64,000 bases of DNA from Cadophora sp. MPI-SDFR-AT-0126 (GCA_020747065.1 JAGMVK010000002.1:2728001-2792000), one strand, 5' to 3'. Shown: positions 10,929-22,811, counted from the first letter of the stretch. The notes: generated from the sequence alone by a model not told the origin. A program made the numbers and translations.

Positions 10929-12543
10929 CTACGATGCGTCCTCATGGTGATATACTTCCGCACTGGGACCTGCCTCATTAGCGGGGTGTACCACCTCCAA
11001 TGATGCCATGGCTCTCTGTGCCTCCGTCAATTCAAATTGAGCTGCCACGAGTGCTAACTCCGCGTTCTGTAACCTTCGCTCGGCTCGCAGGCTCCTCAAC
11101 CTCTTAAGATTATGCTTCTGCGCAACAACAACGTAGACTTCCAAAGGGATATAAACTCCATCTTCAACCTCCTTTTCCATTCCTTCAACTACGCGGTCGA
11201 CTCTTGCTTGGGTCCATCGATTGTTGGGAATGGGAAGTATGGTCAGGTGCTCTAGTAGTCTTCTCCATGCATGTACAGCGAGCCTGTCAATTTGGACCCT
11301 CACATCGTTCAACCTAGATAGACGAGGATAGATTAGCACCGGATCTATACAACTGCTAGAAGGGATAAGACATGTCTCCAAACAATTTTGCAGCATTTCA
11401 AAGATGAAATCATCCGACACCTACTGAGCAGTATTGAAAACATCCTCGTGGACGTATTTCACCTCAGGATGTGCAAACGCAATTTCCCTCAATCTCTTTC
11501 CGCCACTTGCCTCGTCTTCGTAGAATCGATCAAGTTCTGCGATGCCTTGCATCATTTCCAGGTAGGATGCTTTACTGGATCCTGGCTTCGAGACATATAC
11601 GCGGCCCCTGTTCTCTCGACTCGACAAGTTCACATCAATCCACCTGAAATTCAATGTCAGCAAAGGTCTGGAAAACATGAAAGCAATCTCAGCGGCCACG
11701 AGCTTTGCCTGCAAACGCTTTTCGTGAAGTTGAGGGTGGTCGTCTTCACATACTGGATCCAGCCTCCTGGCTTTGCGAGGCTCATCATATTTTTGAAAGC
11801 AATATCCCACTGACCAGCAACCAGAACTGGACCCAAGAAATTGGCGTGAACCGAATCGAAGGAATCTTGATCTTGCTTGGGGTAAGGGTGAAGAATATCG
11901 TGCTCCTTAAAAGTCGCTTTGGTTGAGCAGACGTTGAACGAGGCTTTCGATCTCCCAGGGAAAATATCTGGCATGGTATCATAGCCAAAGAGGGTATAAT
12001 TCTGTTTCTTCGTGTCGCCGAGAAGATGATATAGAAAGACACCGGTTCCAGTATTGAGCTAACACCAAGTTAGGAGTGTCCATTTGAATATACGACACGA
12101 AGGCTTGTTGTTGCTATGTGTTAAACTCACATCTGCGATCTTGGCATCCGTGGGAAGTGATGGCTCGATCTTTGGATGAATGAGAAAGCCAGTGATTTTT
12201 CTAATCAAAGAGTGATGTACTGCAACACTGCGGCATTATCAGTTGAAGTCGAGCAAGTGTGATGGCTAGTTCCCTACCGTGCTGCCATTTCTTCACTGGG
12301 GGGTAATGCGTATCTATTCCTCGACCAGTTCCTGTGAGTCGAGCTCACTGGCGACGCTGATTCTGAGTTGTCTCCACTACTGCTTCCGCGAGGACCAGTG
12401 AAACTTTCGTTGCAAATATCTTCTCCGTTTGGCTGGCCGGGTGGGTTTGCGTCTCCAGTGTCTCCGCCATTGGTTTGGCTGGACGAGCTTGTAATTGCAG
12501 CATTTTCACCACCTGATGGGTCAGACAAGCTTGTCTTTCTAGA
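10929..12543 (-). CDS. LaeA-like SAM-dependent methyltransferase; broken or complex reading frame
   Basis: Minus-strand exons 12543-12278, 12227-12131 and 12058 onward join cleanly through 50 and 72 bp introns. They give a Ser/Gly-rich N-terminus, RYALPPSEE, VHHSLIRKITGFLIHP, then SAM-binding motif I (IADLNTGTG) and the post-motif FKNMMSLAKPGGWIQ typical of LaeA-like secondary-metabolism methyltransferases. Just after KPGGWIQ (about 11754) the coding frame shifts. Either an 86 bp intron (11753-11668, GTATGT...TTCCAG) or a single-base deletion is needed. An in-frame TAG at 11421-11423 then precedes more same-frame sequence with a methyltransferase-like C-terminus (WTQARVDRVVEGMEKEV, IPLEVYVVVAQ) ending at 10929. 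A 42 bp intron ending at that TAG is possible. The initiator ATG was not found in frame. It may be a pseudogene; neighbouring genes are intact. Confidence 0.55.
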
Positions 12544-13275
12544 CACAATCTTCTTGACGTTCCCAATAAGACCACGGCACCAGCCATGATGTAACGTGTG
12601 TAAAATGATTCGTTGTGTACAATGTTCTGAAGTGATGATAATGTGAATTGTGTTTGATAATCAATGATGCGGATGTTGATGTTTGGTTGTGGAGAGGGTA
12701 GGAGGTCGAACTCAACTCTGCTACTCCATTACTTGGTCGAATGCGCTTTCCATCTCTGGCAGCAGAGATTCTTCCTTTGCAAGCATCTGTCCAGAATTGA
12801 CGGCGTGATAGGCTCCTTCCTATCTCACTACTCCAAAAACTGAGGCATCGGTACCATTAGATAGTTCCCGAGATTTCTTGACTTATTGCAGTCAGCAGAT
12901 CCACTCATGACATTTAAGAGATGCGAAAATTGGGAATGCCGATTCTGGAAATTCATCAAATGTAAGACGCCATTCCACATGTAAGCATGAGAACGTGGAA
13001 ATAGAAAGTTGTGAAGTTGTCTTATTCGAGGACCCACAGAGGATCATGCCACTGTCTTTCATGAATCGGAGAGATCTTGGGTTGGCGCTTCACCTACTGC
13101 TTCTGTTTTTCGACCATATGGCTACAAAAGTTTAGCCACTTCAACATTTTGCTCAAAAATCCATCGCTCCCCTCTGGATACAACATCCAGGGTGTAGGGC
13201 TCAGATAGGTGGCCAGCAAAAGGGCACTCGCTGAATGCAAATCCGTGCTTTGATATTCCCCGTCATACAATGCCC
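12544..13275. other. Region between methyltransferase and Dcp1 genes
   Basis: This stretch should contain the undetected 5' end and promoter of the methyltransferase and the 3' end of the Dcp1 gene. An ATG at 12587 is out of frame with the methyltransferase exon. The short frames at 12828-13037 and 13094-13279 show no family features. Confidence 0.35.
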
Positions 13276-13938
13276 TCATTGCTTCCCAAACAGTTCCGAC
13301 AAACTTAACCTCCTTCCCATCACCTTCTGGTCCTCTTCCTCTCCCCTACTTGGAATGAACCCGTCTCCCAAATTGGTAATCCCATCATCTCCACCCGCAA
13401 GACTTCGTTCCCTAACAGCCTCCTCCCAATGTCCCTTAATGATCTGACATACCTCCTCCTTCGGCGGCGACTCAGCCTGTATAAATAACCCTAAGACTTT
13501 CATATCTTCCTCAAGGCTCTGCGCACGGGGCTTGAATCCCAGCATTAAGAAAGAATCCGCACCAATCTCCACATGCTGTATCTCTCCTGACTCCACAATC
13601 AGATTCTCCAAGCCCTTCCGATTCAGCACAACAATGCAATGCCTTCCTCCACCAGTGACTGGAGAGGACGTTAGCCGGCAGACGAACAGCGTGCCTTCGA
13701 CTCCGGATTCTTTCTCCCAGGTGCCGGTGGGTTGCATTGTATAGAGTTGGGCGGACGGGGCGTAGCAGATTATGTTTTCGAGGGAGGGAACATAGCGACG
13801 GAGAACGGAGAAGTTGATTTCGGCTGGTGTGCGTGTTGGTAAGGCAGGTACTTCGACGGCTTCAGTATCGTAATCTGATGCTTGAACTGGAGCGGCTTGG
13901 TTCTGTCGTCTCGATTTGCGTGGGGTCTTGGGAGGCAT
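13276..13938 (-). CDS. dcp1: mRNA-decapping enzyme subunit 1 (Dcp1)
   Basis: A single-exon frame of 220 residues starting at ATG 13938. After a basic Pro/Lys/Arg N-terminus the protein follows the EVH1-like Dcp1 fold. EINFSVLRRYVPSLENI (about residues 40-56) corresponds to the conserved first helix of the family, VQLYT-like and GTWEKESGVEGTLFVCRL (about 72-89) to the central strands, and IVVLNRKGLENLIV (about 101-114) to the Arg/Asn-rich binding strand. Dcp1 activates the catalytic subunit Dcp2, which removes the m7G cap from mRNA in cytoplasmic P-bodies. The length is normal for fungi. The gene is divergent from the inositol phosphatase gene, with 1.2 kb between the two starts. No oddities were seen. 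Confidence 0.85.
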   Translation of the reverse strand: MPPKTPRKSRRQNQAAPVQASDYDTEAVEVPALPTRTPAEINFSVLRRYVPSLENIICYAPSAQLYTMQPTGTWEKESGVEGTLFVCRLTSSPVTGGGRHCIVVLNRKGLENLIVESGEIQHVEIGADSFLMLGFKPRAQSLEEDMKVLGLFIQAESPPKEEVCQIIKGHWEEAVRERSLAGGDDGITNLGDGFIPSRGEEEDQKVMGRRLSLSELFGKQ

Positions 13939-15165
13939 GATGATGCTTGTTGTCAGGAGGGCCTCGTTGATCTCGGGACAGTGGAGAGCGATTCGATGAG
14001 ATATTGCTTGATCAGTAAACTGTCACTTTGTGTGCAGGATGCTGTTTTTGTGATTTGTTTTGGTGTTGGATGTTGGAGGGTGAAAGTTAGTTGGGGGTGT
14101 GGGCGTGAGGCTGGGAGTTGCTCATCAGCCTTGTCGTCTGTCTGGCTTGGCAGCACGGAAATCTGTCTCCACCTAACTTTCTTTCCTACAAATTGCAACA
14201 ATAGTTGCTCAAACAGCTATTGCAATATTTCACATATCTTTCATGTCCATAATCGTCTTTCTTTGGATCCCCATAACTGTTTGGCTATCCCACTATTCCC
14301 TTTACTTGTCCACAATATTATATCGTTTCATGTTGAATTTCTGCCATATCATCAAGGACGAGATAGTCCTATTGCTTATCGAAAGTGTCCGTTATTCCCT
14401 CGATAGCCGCCTCACGGAGTAGTCTCGTTTTATCATATCCTCTGAGATTACATTGCTATTGATTCGTGCAAGCCCTCTCTTTTTCCCAGCACGGCTGCTT
14501 CCAGTTTACCAGTTGACTGTTTAAGCCGTGAAGCCTACAAGGAGCTCGCTATATAATTCTGTCACCTTTACAATTTCTGTGAACTCCAAATATTGCAAGT
14601 AGGATTTTAATTCGTGCAAAAGTCTGGAAGTACTCGAATTTCTTACACTGCGTTGTGTTTCTAGGAGCTTGTTTTAAAGTTCGCGGGCAACCGCTAGCTT
14701 CTATAAAATAGTACATTCGAATTTTCATTTCAGATACCGAAGCTGAGACATATCTGGAATAGTAAATTGATCACAAGACGATCCATCACTTCAGTCAGTG
14801 CAACCGTCACCGGACTTGCTCATCAGCTCAACCCTCCTCGAATGCCTCGAAATAGGTTAGCTCGTGATCGACATCAGGGATCTGCTTATCCATCCCAGCG
14901 GCCAGACTTCCCCCACCAACTCAGCAGTTCACAACCCTCAACCGCCGTCGACTCCACATTCACCAGATAATTCACTATTATATTTGTTAGGCTTCTCCCG
15001 CACAATGTATGTTTAACAGAATTGTCTGTATTTGCAGACATAAATTTTGTATCGCAATTCCCTTACGTCATCGTGCTTGCCAATATGCCAGATTAAGCTC
15101 TGGAACAACCTCCAAGCACGTCTCACGATTCTAGCAAGTGGATATTTTCCGCACCTTACTTCACT
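13939..15165. promoter_or_regulatory. Divergent intergenic region, Dcp1 / inositol 5-phosphatase
   Basis: A 1.2 kb spacer between head-to-head genes. It is A/T-richer from about 14200 to 14760 and contains only short chance frames (such as 13882-14406 plus and 14767-14970 plus). It should carry both promoters and long 5' leaders. No specific site could be assigned. Confidence 0.4.
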
Positions 15166-18100
15166 ATGGTCTCGACTCCTCGCACATCCGTTGACAGGGA
15201 GCAGCCAGCGCCAGAGTCTGCTCCGACCACTTCGAGTCCTCACTCACTCTCCAAAGCTGTGCATGCTCGACGCGCCGAGTACACACGACCGCAGAAGATT
15301 AGGATCAAGATTGGAACTTGGAATGTTGCTGCTTGTCCGGGGACAGAGAAGGACCTGGGCGGCTGGTTCGTGGACGGCAAGGGCATAGACAAGAGGCTGG
15401 CGGAGTTAAAAATAGCAGATGGCATATTAAAGGATAAGAGCCAGGACAATGTGGAGAGTGTGGGATCCCAGGAGGAAAGATGGACGAAGAAGGGCAGCTC
15501 GATACCCAAGGATGATGAAGGCACAATCGTAGGGGGAGAAGAAATAGGGATATTTGTGCTAGGACTCCAAGAAGTTGTTGACTTGAACAGCGCAAGGGAA
15601 TACATTGGGAGGGTATATACAGATCCAGAGCCCACGTCAAAATGGAGAAAGGCAATGACAGATGGACTTCCTCCTGGATACGTGTTAGTGGCGGAACAGC
15701 AGCTCTCTGGCCTGCTACTCTTTATTTTCGCTTCACCCACGATAGCCCCGACGATCAGTTCTGTCAGCACAGTCAGCGTTGGGACGGGCATAATGGGATA
15801 CCTGGGCAACAAGGGCGCCGTTGCGAGCAGGATAGTGCTGGGGGAGACGACCCGAATAGTGTTTGTCAATTCGCATCTGGCATCGGGTTCAGACCCAGCA
15901 CACTTGGATCGAAGGTGCTGGGACGTGACGCAGATTTTGCAGCGGGCTAAATTCGACCCTATCAGCTGGTCAGGCGTACTTGATGATAAACACGAGGGCA
16001 TAGGGGACGAGGATTTTGCATTCTGGTTTGGAGATTTGAATTTCAGGTTAGACGGACTCCCGGGTGATGACATACGACGACTATTGATGCTGCATACGAA
16101 AGGCGAATACGATATTGGGCAGACATCACGAAATAAAATTGATCTGGAATTGGGAGGAAATGGCCCGATTGTTATAAGAAGTGTCGAGAGTGATTCGGAG
16201 TCAGACGATGATGTATCGATACCGAGAACAAGCAGTTCTTCTGCAAGAGACGACAGTTCAGCCAATACCCTTCCAGACCCAGACGACTTCGTCCAGGATC
16301 CAAGCCAAGATCCGACATCTCTACAAGCGACTTTAGACTCTCTTCTTCCTCACGATCAGCTTAGGCAAGCCAGGAAAAAGAGGAAGGCTTTCCATGATGG
16401 TTGGCGAGAAGGGCCAATCACATTCTTGCCAACATACAAGTACGATGTTGGGAGTATGGGCATGTTTGACTCAAGTGAAAAGAGAAGAGCACCTAGTTGG
16501 TGCGATAGGATTCTTTACAGAACTCGAAAGGATAAGCTTGCGTACGATGGGAAGACACAGGAGGAAGAGTTGGCCAGGATCAAAGATGACGAGATGAAAG
16601 CTCGGGGCATCGATCATGCTGCAGACGACGAGGATGTCTTATTCGATTATAATCCAGACGAAGATGGGGCGGAAGGGCCTTCCAGTAATGACTACGATGA
16701 ATATGACGAAGGGGAAGATGCACACGCGGAAATGGTGGTTACGAAAGAAGGATATCTGGACAGGATACACCAGGATGTCTACACTTCGCACCAAAGGGTT
16801 CTCTCCTCCGACCACAAACCTCTTGATGCGGTATTTACCCTCGAATATGATGCAGTGGTCCCCGAATTGAAAGCCAAAGTCCAACAAGAGGTTGCCCGAG
16901 AACTCGATCGAGCTGAGAATGAAGGGCGGCCAGGAATCACCATTGTAGTCGATCATTCTGCAGACGATCCCCCAAATGTAGATGCTAGTTCAGATCGGCG
17001 CCCATCAGCAACATCTATAGAGGGTGTAGACTTTGGAGAAGTGGCATATGAACAACGGAAATCACGAATCGTAACCATCGCTAATACCAGTCAAGTCCCA
17101 GCAACATTCTCATTCGTGGATAGGCCAGGCGAGCCAGGCGAAGAGGATCGAATCGCACCATCGTGGCTCTCAGTCTCCATCGATGACTCGACAGACGAAC
17201 AGGAGCGTCCAGTGAAGAATCAGAAGAGAGAGGTGACTCTCCAGCCTGGAGATACTGTCAATGCAGCGCTTGAACTCTTCGTCGATGACCTTACACTCGT
17301 CAAGCGTCTGAATAAAGGACTGCAACTTGATGACGTCCTCGTTTTGCGAGTCACCAATGGGCGAGATCATTTTATTCCTATCCGTGGCACTTGGTTACAA
17401 TCTTGCTTTGCAAGGTCAGTCGACGAATTGATTCGGATTCCGGAAGGTGGTGTACGAGCTCTTCGTCCGCCTCGAAAAGGTGGGGCGCCCATCAATCGTG
17501 GACAAGAAGTTTGTTGGAGTGCGCCTCGCGAACTATTCAAGCTTACTGAAGCCATTGAAGCCCTCACGGATCGAGTCATTGCAGACGCCAATATGCTCGA
17601 CGATGCACAACCACCAGCAGAGTTTCCTGGGTGGCCATTCGATCCAAATTCCTGGAGTGTGAAGGACAAAGCAGCAAGAGAGAACTACCGAGGTCCTGTG
17701 CTGAATGCTTTAGATTCAGATTCTAACCTTCTTGACTCCTTCTCACCCGAAACCCCAGCGTTTCAAAAACTCGAAGTCATGGCTGAGGTTCTTATGATGT
17801 TCCTCGGCAGCCTAACAGATGGCATCGTACCCGAACCACTCTGGACACAACTCGACCAGGCCATCACAGCCCGTGGCGCCAAGCAGCTCACCGATACCGA
17901 AGAAATCAAAACATGGGTCCTAGACGTCCTCTCCGTCTCTCCAAACCACAACATCTCCTTCGTCTTTTTGACCAGCATGCTCTGCCGCGTCGCTGGTGAG
18001 CTAGTACCCGTCCCAAAGCACAGTTGGAAGGAGACAATGGCGGGAACAGCGAGGAGTAGCATGGATACGGTGCGTAGGTCTCTGTCCTGGAAGGGGAAAT

Positions 18101-18285
18101 CGCCTATTGCGCCTCCTGACCCGTTGGTGTTGCGTCGACAGGCTGTGGAGAAGGCGTATGCGGATGCATTTAAGGATGTTATATTCAGAGGCCGAGTTAG
18201 GCTGAAGGATAAAGAGAGGAAAGTTGGGGAGGAGAGGAAGAGGGATATATTAGAGGAGTTTTTGAAGGGTGGGAGGACGACGTAA
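15166..18285 (+). CDS. Inositol polyphosphate 5-phosphatase, OCRL/INPP5B type
   Basis: One uninterrupted frame of 1,039 residues from ATG 15166. The N-terminal catalytic domain (about 45-575) has the type II 5-phosphatase signatures: KIGTWNV, LGLQEVVDL, YLGNKGAVASR, FVNSHLASG, FWFGDLNFRLD (about 286), PSWCDRILYR (about 444) and SSDHKPLDA (about 548). These bind Mg and carry out hydrolysis of the 5-phosphate of PtdIns(4,5)P2 and related lipids. An ASH (Ig-like) segment follows (GEVAYEQRKSRIVTIANTS onward, about 620-770). The C-terminus resembles the catalytically dead RhoGAP domain of OCRL (AEVLMMFLGSLTDGIVPEPL, about 865). Two acidic, probably disordered inserts interrupt the phosphatase domain (about 340-385 and 480-525). 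The likely role is phosphoinositide control at endosomes or Golgi. ATG 15166 fits since the domain starts soon after. Confidence 0.93.
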   Translation: MVSTPRTSVDREQPAPESAPTTSSPHSLSKAVHARRAEYTRPQKIRIKIGTWNVAACPGTEKDLGGWFVDGKGIDKRLAELKIADGILKDKSQDNVESVGSQEERWTKKGSSIPKDDEGTIVGGEEIGIFVLGLQEVVDLNSAREYIGRVYTDPEPTSKWRKAMTDGLPPGYVLVAEQQLSGLLLFIFASPTIAPTISSVSTVSVGTGIMGYLGNKGAVASRIVLGETTRIVFVNSHLASGSDPAHLDRRCWDVTQILQRAKFDPISWSGVLDDKHEGIGDEDFAFWFGDLNFRLDGLPGDDIRRLLMLHTKGEYDIGQTSRNKIDLELGGNGPIVIRSVESDSESDDDVSIPRTSSSSARDDSSANTLPDPDDFVQDPSQDPTSLQATLDSLLPHDQLRQARKKRKAFHDGWREGPITFLPTYKYDVGSMGMFDSSEKRRAPSWCDRILYRTRKDKLAYDGKTQEEELARIKDDEMKARGIDHAADDEDVLFDYNPDEDGAEGPSSNDYDEYDEGEDAHAEMVVTKEGYLDRIHQDVYTSHQRVLSSDHKPLDAVFTLEYDAVVPELKAKVQQEVARELDRAENEGRPGITIVVDHSADDPPNVDASSDRRPSATSIEGVDFGEVAYEQRKSRIVTIANTSQVPATFSFVDRPGEPGEEDRIAPSWLSVSIDDSTDEQERPVKNQKREVTLQPGDTVNAALELFVDDLTLVKRLNKGLQLDDVLVLRVTNGRDHFIPIRGTWLQSCFARSVDELIRIPEGGVRALRPPRKGGAPINRGQEVCWSAPRELFKLTEAIEALTDRVIADANMLDDAQPPAEFPGWPFDPNSWSVKDKAARENYRGPVLNALDSDSNLLDSFSPETPAFQKLEVMAEVLMMFLGSLTDGIVPEPLWTQLDQAITARGAKQLTDTEEIKTWVLDVLSVSPNHNISFVFLTSMLCRVAGELVPVPKHSWKETMAGTARSSMDTVRRSLSWKGKSPIAPPDPLVLRRQAVEKAYADAFKDVIFRGRVRLKDKERKVGEERKRDILEEFLKGGRTT

Positions 18286-18677
18286 TGAGTGGGATTGGAT
18301 GGACGACGAGAAGAGATATGCACAAGAATATATAATGTGTAAATAGGCAACGATTGGAAAGATCATTCACGACACATCTCTCGTTGCTCTTCCTCTTGAG
18401 TATACTCTTTAGACCGTGAGTGATTCGTGATACCAGTCTTGGTTGAGATGGCGAGAAGTGGACATGGGGGGAAAGGAACTTGGTAAGCTTCAGCCTACAA
18501 ATGTGTATTTCACATTTGCTAATTATTCTTCTGGCCAGGGTAGGGAAAATAGCTCATTTGAAATTAACTATGAATGTAATCGACCACGACACACCACTCT
18601 AGAAGAAATAGCTGCACTTCAATAACACTCCAATCAATCATAAAGTCATAACTCATCAAAATCAACAGCACCCCAGA
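18286..18677. other. Convergent intergenic region
   Basis: About 390 bases between the 3' ends of the phosphatase (plus) and the membrane protein (minus). Only short chance frames occur here. It should hold both polyadenylation regions. Confidence 0.4.
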
Positions 18678-21531
18678 CTACGAGCCACCATCCCGGTGTT
18701 CCTGCACAGACACAACCACAACTTCTTTACTCAACGGGCTGGAAACCGCCGCTGGAATGGTAGGCGACATAGGCGGAGTAACGGGACTAATAACATCGGC
18801 ATGGTCACCTTCCCGACTGATCTCCGCATCCGAAGACAGAGTCATCAAGGTCGGACGTCTCTCCACTGTCGGCGCCAGCGTGGTCTCAGAAGACGTCGTA
18901 ACCATCGTCCCCTGCTTCTGCATCACCATATCGCGCCCACCATCAAACATCGGCGTATGTGGCACCGGTCTCCCCGCAACAGTAGGATGCCACTCATCCC
19001 ACTCGACCGGCAGCGCAATCTCATCCCCCTTCTCAGTAAGCGGGATATCGTCTGCGCATCTGACCCAGTTGCCCATACCCGCCTCTTCATACGCCATACG
19101 CTGGAGCTGCAGAGCCGAGTCGAGCTTCCAGCACATTTTGTGGAAGGTGCCGCGGTTGAGCTTGGTCTGGATCCAGCCGATGGTTGTCTCGAGCCAGAGA
19201 CTGGCGAGGATGGCGAGCCCGCCGAAGACGGCGATCAGGCTCAATGCTAGGACGGAGAAGGATTGGTAGGCGGAGTCGCGCATGATGTAATTGGCGCAGA
19301 ACCATTGGAGTTCGGTGTCGTTTGCTGCGGCGTCGGTTGTGTACTTTGCGTATTTTCCTGGAGCACCTGTGGCGGTCTCGGCGACATAGCGCTGGATGAC
19401 ATTCATGCCGGTTGAAAACCAGTTGTCTGCTTCTAGCTCCCATTGATTGGATGGAATGGGATTGGACATGAAGCCAGATGTATAGTCGTTTGCTAGAAGA
19501 GGTGCATGGAAAAATGGGATTGTGTTCTGGCATTGGTCAGCAATGGTTGTCGATTTCCTGTGAAAGAGTGACTTACACGCAGCTCAGCAGCAAGAGCAGC
19601 ATACATGATGATAGTAAGTGCCTCGACCTGGTGAGTCGTATCCATAATCTCGGCCGTATAATTGTCAAACAACAACCCGAGAGTCCCCCAATCCATCAGA
19701 GGGGTACATCTCGACTCTGAATCCATCGGGCGGTTCGGATTACAAAACTGATGCTGTTCGGTGCATCCTAGTACATTGACTGGCTTGTCTGGAGTGTAAA
19801 CTGTGATGTTTCGCGGCGCGTATCCTGGATCGTTTACTGATACTTCAAGGACTTTGTGGGAAGGAAGCCAGAGGTCGTCACTCGGTGCCACACTGTAGCC
19901 ATTGAAAGACGCGAAAACGAGAGAAACGGTACTATTTGGAGCATTCAACGCTTCGATTGGTGTAAAGCCCATAGCAGGTTTCTCTGGTATCGCAGGTGCA
20001 ACACTAATGAGACGATCAGAAAGCTGTTAGCAACAAAAGAAAACGGGAAACTCACAAAACTGAATAGAGCGGTGCCCCCGATTGGGTATCGTACCCCAGC
20101 TGCAGCGATTTGTAGTCGGTATGAACATATGTTGCATTGTCCAAACCACCATACATATCCCGGCTCGAGTTCATCATGTTGTTTGTACCGTAGTAAGCAG
20201 CTGTATAATTATATCCCCGACCTTTGAAATGCGACTCTCCACTCTCGATGTAACCGTCGGTTGTTACCGGTGCACACGTGGCTACCTTGCGGTAAGAGAC
20301 TAGAGTAAATTTTGAAGTTAGACATGTCCTTTGAAGCGGATATTTGATATATTGAGATTAGTTTTGCGACACTTTCTGGCCACAGTAATCACAATCTCCG
20401 TGTATTGGTGCCGAGGGCGGGGAAAAAGACTATAAGTTGACTTACCTCGATCTTTGGGCAAGGAATTAATTCCGAAATCATGACTCGAGTCGAGTAGCGT
20501 ACTGTCAAGATTCAGAGCAGTGTTCGGAGCGCCAAGACACATCTCGGGTGAGAAAGGGCAAGTCGCATTGTTTCTAGATAAGTATGGAATTGCTCGTTGC
20601 TTGAAAATATTGCATTCGGGCGAGGATTGATAACCGCTGAGGCAATCACGAACGTAAGATTTACTCAGATCGGCGTTCTGATGATCGAGTTAGTACGTAT
20701 CTCCTTCTGAACGTGATGTCCACAGGTTTTTGGGATCAACCCAAGTCCCAGTCTGGAGCAGCTGTAGGGAGAGGCGAAACATACCACTCTTTGATGCACG
20801 TTGAAGTCTGTCATCTTAAAGCGTATTAGCAATTCATGGTATATCAAGGATTGAAGGGCTCGAGAGTCTGGATATCAAGTGGAATACGATAGACAATAAA
20901 TGTCTCAACCAGAAGACACGACTTACCTGTTCGAAATCGCCAGACATATCAGCGCTCAGAGTCCTATTCAAACAGTTAGCACGGGTTGTGGCTGCACAAA
21001 GTTGAAGTAATTTGGGTAGGGAGACCAACCAAATCCCACAGTTTGGACTTCGAACAAGAATCTCATTACTTGTAGTAGCAACTCTGGAAGAAAAGACCGA
21101 GGCAGCGCCAAACATCATCAGATACACCAATCCCAGAACGACAAGCCCAATGGATTTCTTGAAGCTGCCGACAGATTGAGAGCGCCATGCCCATGAGATT
21201 TTGACCAGCTGCCAGACCGTAGCTAGAGGAGAACCATGGTTGCGGAGCGTTGTTTGTTGTTGAAAATGCATACCATAGTGAGGCTTCCGAGTGGTTCTCA
21301 GTTGATGGACGAAAAAGGAGAGCATACCCCAAGATTGACTCGCAGCAACGGAGACGAAGAGAGCAAGGGCTGCTATGAGGATAGTTCCATTCTGAGTTGT
21401 AAGAGTGAGAGTTCGTCCTTCGGATGAACCTTTGGCCCAGTTGGTCCAAACACCCTGCAAAAGTCAGATCGTTATCGCTGTGTGAGGAAGAAGACTTGTA
21501 CCAAGTGAACATTCAAGTCAGTGGTAGACAT
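18678..21531 (-). CDS. Polytopic fungal membrane protein of unknown function, seven exons
   Basis: Seven exons (21531-21502, 21454-20927, 20814-20785, 20677-20446, 20299-20056, 20003-19577, 19526-18678) all join in phase to give 779 residues. Exons 1 and 3 are only 30 nt each. Hydrophobic segments are visible near residues 26-50 (TILIAALALFVSVAA), 120-140 (GLVVLGLVYLMMFGAA) and at about residue 570 (SFSVLALSLIAVFGGLAILA); a weaker one precedes the last exon. The long middle region (about 160-480) is Cys- and Asn-rich with N-glycosylation-like sites (NATC, NYTAAYYG, NSTVSL) and so is probably extracytoplasmic. The tail is cytosolic-like, Pro/Ser/Thr-rich. The pattern matches a family of uncharacterised Pezizomycotina plasma-membrane proteins; I cannot give a function. 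It is divergent from the aldo-keto reductase. Confidence 0.78.
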
Positions 21532-22811
21532 TGTTTTTGCTGCGTAGGGAAGTGCGCAAAAGTTCCTCGAATTCCCAGGGGGGGAGGGGATAGATTTGAA
21601 ATTGAATTGAGATTGGAAGTTAACTTAATGACAGAAACGCGGAATTGGGATTGGGAACTCCCAGTTTTATAGGAGAGAACACCATAGCAAATATCTCTTG
21701 AAGACTCTAGATTGATCTTCAAGACCATGTTCACAGAGTAACTTGGGGGCAAGTCCTGCAATCTTCTTGGAACCTTGAGAGTAGACTTCCCCCCATTGGC
21801 GAGCGAAACTCATGATCTCCACCCCAACGTGTATCAATCCTGCAAAGTAATGGAGCAGCAACGCCAGACTATTTCGAGATCAACTGTGCTCCCTTATCCA
21901 TATTCCAAGCAGAAGGGTTTTCCTAATGGAGTTGTCCAAACCGATAATCATCCAAGCGAGCTGCAGCCTTTCGTCTTTTAGACCCCAAATATATCTTTCT
22001 CTTCAGCCTCGTTGACTTAATCATCGTCGTGCATGCATAAGCTCGGTTGACATTGGAAGGGCAAGAATGGGATGGTTGCCGCCGAAGCGCTTCTCACATC
22101 ACCTGCATAACTGCAGTCAGACGGCCCCAGCGAAACGCAATATCTGACAATGAACTGCCATTCAGATAGGCTGTGTCCCACTCCTGCTATTCGGTACCAA
22201 GAAGTACTCAACTGCATACGGTGGGAGCAAGGTACGCGAGTACAGGCTCACATAATCATACATAAATGCTGAAGCGAGGCGCGGTTGTTCTGGTTTGATG
22301 ACCGACGATATCTCGAGATCTTCTTTTGATCCCGCCCCCACCATAGGGTCGAGAGATGGCTGGAATTCTCGATGGTATCATAATTCAAGTTTCCAATTGG
22401 TATGCTCGTGAAGACAAGCGATGAAGCTGGACCACAAATGGCGGAGTAAGGGAAGAAATGGCATTCAGGAACTGCAATTACCCTTGTTTCTTGGCCTTGG
22501 CAGTCTCGAGAAGAACAGGAGAAGTGAAGTGAAGTGAGATGTCGCCAAAATAAAGTGAGCTTAGTCATCTAACCTTATCGCTTGCTCCCGTCACCGATAA
22601 GACACCAGGGGAATGTCCAGTGCTAGTGCCAGTCCAGCGTCACTCTGGGACTAACTCCGCTCTGTTACATCATGACTTGCTCCCAATTGTTGAATGGCAA
22701 AGGGGAACCCATTGGTCATTGTGCTATCCGTCATGCATCTTCAACAGCATTTTCACTTTCCTGGGGATACACACTTCACCACAGTTTCCTGACAAAGACC
22801 CCAAAAGAATC
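21532..22811. promoter_or_regulatory. Divergent intergenic region, membrane protein / aldo-keto reductase
   Basis: A 1.28 kb spacer between two divergent starts, with only overlapping chance frames on both strands. It contains both promoters. No repeat or RNA gene was recognised. Confidence 0.4.

Noticed and set aside
15240..16265. 341-codon open frame antisense to the inositol phosphatase
   Set aside because: It is a mirror of a well-supported coding sequence and has no domain of its own.
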